Positions 5,402 through 7,893 of a DNA stretch of 7,893 nt are shown here, in pieces. A program made the translations under genes and the position numbers. Position 1 is the stretch's first letter, and each line of letters begins with the position of its first letter. The notes beneath the pieces are model-generated. The model did no database searches, had not been told where the DNA came from, and saw only the letters and a program-made list of their open reading frames with translations. The stretch is taken from the NCBI GenBank assembly GCA_029555925.1, contig JAKPQU010000352.1:1-7893 (forward strand), written 5' to 3'. The DNA comes from Bacillota bacterium. Its GTDB lineage: Bacteria; Eremiobacterota; SpSt-956; JAKJGF01.

Positions 5402-7126
5402 ATGGTAGTAAAAATTATGAGTGAGTCGGAAATCACTAAACCTACTGATTTTATTCGCGATATCATTGAAGAAGACCTGAAGAATAATAAGAATAATGGC
5501 AGGGTTATGACCAGATTTCCTCCTGAGCCAAACGGTTATTTACATATAGGTCATGCCAAATCCATATGTCTTAATTTCGGTATTGCACAGCAATATGGCG
5601 GAAAATGTAATCTCCGTTTTGATGATACAAACCCGACGAAAGAAGATGTGGAATATGTGGAGTCCATACAGGAAGACATAAAATGGCTCGGTTTCAAATG
5701 GGACGGTCTGTTCTATGCATCTGATTATTTTGAACAGATGTATGAATATGCCGTAGAATTAATAAAAAGAGGTAAAGCCTATGTATGCAGCCTGACTGCT
5801 GATGAAATCAGAGAATACCGCGGAACCCTGACAGAGCCGGGCAAAGAAAGCCCTTGCCGCAACAGACCGGTAGAGGAAAGTCTTGATCTGTTCAAACGTA
5901 TGAGAGCAGGAGAATTTGAAGACGGTACTTATGTACTCAGGGCTAAAATAGATATGGCATCTCCAAATATAAATATGAGGGATCCTGCCATATATCGCAT
6001 CAGAAAGGCAGAACATCACAGAACAGGCAATAAATGGTGTATTTATCCCATGTATGATTTTGCTCACTGTCTTTCTGATTCCATAGAAGGTATAACTCAT
6101 TCCATCTGCACGTTGGAATTTGAAATTCATCGTCCTTTATATGACTGGTATCTGGATCAGTTACCTGTTCCATGTCACCCACAGCAGATAGAATTTGCAA
6201 AATTATGTCTGACCAGAATAATTTTAAGCAAAAGAAATCTTCTTAAACTGGTAAAAGAAGGCTTTGTCAGCGGATGGGATGATCCCCGTATGCCTACCCT
6301 TGCCGGTATGAGAAGAAGAGGCTATACACCGGCATCTATAAGAAAGCTCTGTGAAACAGTCGGAGTGGCAAAGGCTAACAGTACGGTAGACATAGCTCTT
6401 CTGGAACACTGTCTCAGGGAAGACCTTAATAAAAAGGCTTTAAGGGTAATGGCAGTCCTTCATCCTCTTAAAGTCATCATAGATAATTATCCTGATGACC
6501 TTGTAGAAGAACTGGATGCAGAAAATAACCCGGAAGATCCTTCAATGGGAACAAGAAAAATACCTTTCTCAAAGGTTATATATATTGAACAGGAAGATTT
6601 CCGTGAAGATCCCCCGAAGAACTATTTTCGTTTATCTCCCGGGCGTGAAATAAGGTTAAAACATGCCTATTATATAAAATGCGAATCTGTTGTAAAGGAT
6701 GAAAAAACAGGTGAAGTAATAGAAGTCCACTGTTCCTATGATCCGAATAGCAGGGGAGGGTGGACCGATGACGGAAGAAAAGTAAAAGGCACTTCTCACT
6801 GGGTATCGGCACATCATGCAATTCCAGCCGAAGTGCGCCTCTATGATTATCTCTTTAAAGATGAAAGCGGTGAAGAAGACGAAGAGGAAAAAGAAGAAAA
6901 GACCGATTTCTTAAGCAGGGTAAATCAGGATTCCCTGGAAGTAATAAAGGAAGCCATGGTTGAGCCAGGTCTTAAAGATGCAAAAGCAGGAGAAAGCTAT
7001 CAGTTCCTGCGACAGGGATATTTCTGTGTAGATTCTGTCGACTCCAGACCTGATGCGCTTGTATTTAACAGAACAGTTTCATTGAAAGATACCTGGGCAA
7101 AGCTTGAAAAGAAAACCAGAGGCTAA
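5402..7126 (+). CDS. glnS: Glutaminyl-tRNA synthetase
   Basis: This cytoplasmic class I synthetase charges tRNA-Gln with glutamine directly. The 574-residue protein follows E. coli GlnRS nearly end to end: [15 protein letters not shown] (40-54, the HIGH signature), LRFDDTNP (71-78), [15 protein letters not shown] (209-223), ILSKR (274-278, the KMSKS equivalent), GWDDPRMPT (291-299), and two C-terminal beta-barrel anticodon-binding domains from about 345 ending in [13 protein letters not shown]. An acidic Glu/Lys-rich linker (487-501) replaces a short loop in the E. coli protein. ATG 5402 is preceded by AAGGA/AAGG (5393-5401) at close range. The alternative ATG 5417 (MSESE) matches the E. coli start better but sits farther than usual from that site. 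Its presence implies direct glutaminylation; whether GatCAB also exists cannot be seen here. The gene is monocistronic by context. Confidence 0.97.
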   Translation: MVVKIMSESEITKPTDFIRDIIEEDLKNNKNNGRVMTRFPPEPNGYLHIGHAKSICLNFGIAQQYGGKCNLRFDDTNPTKEDVEYVESIQEDIKWLGFKWDGLFYASDYFEQMYEYAVELIKRGKAYVCSLTADEIREYRGTLTEPGKESPCRNRPVEESLDLFKRMRAGEFEDGTYVLRAKIDMASPNINMRDPAIYRIRKAEHHRTGNKWCIYPMYDFAHCLSDSIEGITHSICTLEFEIHRPLYDWYLDQLPVPCHPQQIEFAKLCLTRIILSKRNLLKLVKEGFVSGWDDPRMPTLAGMRRRGYTPASIRKLCETVGVAKANSTVDIALLEHCLREDLNKKALRVMAVLHPLKVIIDNYPDDLVEELDAENNPEDPSMGTRKIPFSKVIYIEQEDFREDPPKNYFRLSPGREIRLKHAYYIKCESVVKDEKTGEVIEVHCSYDPNSRGGWTDDGRKVKGTSHWVSAHHAIPAEVRLYDYLFKDESGEEDEEEKEEKTDFLSRVNQDSLEVIKEAMVEPGLKDAKAGESYQFLRQGYFCVDSVDSRPDALVFNRTVSLKDTWAKLEKKTRG

Positions 7127-7132
7127 AAAGTA

Positions 7133-7189
7133 GTGAAAAGTGAAAAGTGAAAAGAAACTGGATTTTAATTGCTTTTCACTTTTCACTTT
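7133..7189 (+). repeat. GTGAAAA heptamer repeat with 18-bp stem after glnS; possible terminator
   Basis: GTGAAAA occurs three times in a row (7133-7153). The 18 bases at 7137-7154 are the exact complement of 7172-7189, leaving a 17-base loop. It begins seven bases after the glnS stop. The right arm is U-rich when transcribed, so the hairpin could terminate glnS transcription, but the stem is AT-rich and no separate U-run follows. It parallels the TAGTGAG heptamer hairpin after proS in design but not in sequence. Confidence 0.65.
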
Positions 7190-7223
7190 AACAGTAGTGA
7201 CTGCAGAAAAATTTATCTATTTA

Positions 7224-7269
7224 GAGCCTATCCAAAAAGTTGCTCCATACCTTTCCACCTGATAGGCTC
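7224..7269. repeat. 9-bp inverted repeat in the convergent gap; possible bidirectional terminator
   Basis: GAGCCTATC (7224-7232) pairs with GATAGGCTC (7261-7269) across 28 bases. The right arm overlaps the stop codon of the minus-strand membrane protein gene (7268-7270). The motif GAGCCTATCCAAAAAGT resembles the terminal repeats of several insertion-sequence families, so a tiny insertion remnant is an alternative. A related AGAGCCTGTC occurs at 104-113 in the proS leader. Confidence 0.5.
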
Positions 7270-7795
7270 AATCCTTTAAAAATAAAGACCACATAAGCAG
7301 CAATACTGCCGCACCTATAAGGGAAAGTCCTGCTTTTACAAGTAATATTATGTCAATACCGGTATCAGGACGGTTCTGGTATTGAAAAGCTATTGTCGAA
7401 AATTCTACAACAAGAAAGGTGACTACAATGGCTATGAAACGGGATACAAAACGATTTGTCTTTTCAGTAGAAGGAAATTCTTCGGCAACAGACGTTTCTT
7501 CTTCTTCAGATTTTTTCTTTTTTCCGAAGAGAGGAAGTGATTTTATTTCCTGATCATAAATGGTTTTTGCCATATCCAGGCATAATCCCCCTACAATAAG
7601 TATACCCAGGGGGCCTATAAGAGTAAAAAGAAGACCCATTGTATCTTTAGGAATATCAACAAAGATATCCAGGAATTTATCTATACTTGCTATAGTCAGT
7701 AAGATAAAAGCCAGTCCACCTATAATAATGATTACAGCGAATAGACCTTTAAAGGTGTACTCGCTTATCTTTTCTATAAGTCCGGGATTTTCCAT
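7268..7795 (-). CDS. Four-helix membrane protein of unknown function
   Basis: This 175-residue protein has four predicted membrane helices at about 17-37, 53-75, 116-137 and 148-171. A charged loop (KKKKSEEEE, 92-100) lies between helices 2 and 3, and by the positive-inside rule this loop and both ends would be cytoplasmic. There is no signal peptide or known catalytic motif. The FVSRFIAIVV...VEF pattern of helix 3 faintly recalls small proteins annotated as 'general glycosylation pathway protein', but the match is from memory and weak. AAAGG (complement of 7805-7809) lies nine bases before the ATG. Its 5' leader carries the same repeat blocks as the proS leader. It is convergent with glnS, and its stop codon lies in a shared inverted repeat. 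Confidence 0.7.
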   Translation of the reverse strand: MENPGLIEKISEYTFKGLFAVIIIIGGLAFILLTIASIDKFLDIFVDIPKDTMGLLFTLIGPLGILIVGGLCLDMAKTIYDQEIKSLPLFGKKKKSEEEETSVAEEFPSTEKTNRFVSRFIAIVVTFLVVEFSTIAFQYQNRPDTGIDIILLVKAGLSLIGAAVLLLMWSLFLKD

Positions 7796-7823
7796 AAAAG
7801 TAAACCTTTCTACTTACTAAAAT

Positions 7824-7893
7824 TAAGTACCGCTACAGGTAAATTAGTAACTATTTATCAGCTTCTGCATAAAAAACTAATTTTTCTTCTCCA
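7824..7893 (-). repeat. Compact 70-base leader repeat (blocks A-B-C) upstream of the four-helix gene
   Basis: Read on the minus strand, block A (7893-7869), block B (7868-7843) and block C (7845-7824) follow each other without a gap. The same blocks appear in the proS leader (2-26, 116-141, 219-240) in the same order but split by long inserts. The central hairpin TACC-TGTAGC-GGTA (7841-7828) sits inside an outer 7-base-pair stem, TTACTAA/TTAGTAA (7814-7820 and 7844-7850). The unit ends 28 bases before the ATG of the downstream gene. It may be a cis-acting leader element or a dispersed intergenic repeat. Confidence 0.7.

Noticed and set aside
1..7893. Composite transposon or integrated element bounded by the terminal inverted repeats
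   Set aside because: No transposase, integrase or target-site duplication is seen, and the contents include two essential synthetases. A contig broken at a repeat explains it better.

Overview
The window is an AT-rich stretch of a bacterial genome. It holds two aminoacyl-tRNA synthetase genes, a three-gene minus-strand operon, a lipoprotein gene, a small membrane protein gene, and gene borders crowded with repeats. ProRS is the short, editing-domain-free (archaeal/eukaryotic-like) form with a C-terminal cysteine cluster. GlnRS is of the E. coli family. With a Gram-negative-style lipoprotein, an RsbW-like kinase and CBM21 domains, this suggests a low-GC bacterium outside the well-studied Proteobacteria. 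A spirochaete-like, Elusimicrobia-like or candidate-phylum lineage is possible, but I cannot place it to phylum from the sequence.

Layout: 1-331 is a repeat-rich leader of proS (332-1759, +). A lipoprotein gene of unknown role follows (1817-2443, +). A repeat island (2444-2610) separates it from a convergent operon read right to left: RsbW-like histidine-kinase-fold protein (5236-4817), 14-helix MFS exporter (4803-3346) and a protein made of two CBM21-like glycan-binding domains (3330-2611). The intergenic gaps are only 13 and 15 bases. A divergent spacer (5237-5401) carries the glnS promoter, and glnS follows (5402-7126, +). A convergent spacer (7127-7267) holds two inverted repeats. The last gene is a four-helix membrane protein (7795-7268, -).

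The most unusual content is non-coding. The same blocks (25, 26 and 22 bases) lie upstream of proS and upstream of the four-helix gene, in the same order and the same orientation relative to each gene. In the second copy they form one continuous 70-base unit. In the proS leader they are separated by inserts of about 89 and 78 bases. A small hairpin with a G-rich loop ending in AGC occurs four times in these leaders, with stems that change while mostly preserving pairing. Three gene ends carry tandem heptamers of different sequence, two of them with an inverted copy that makes a stem.

The two synthetases are housekeeping genes. The minus-strand operon is the only clear functional grouping: a partner-switching type regulator, an exporter and a putative cytoplasmic glycogen-binding protein. 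What links the three is not known from sequence. No transposase, CRISPR array, tRNA or rRNA was seen.
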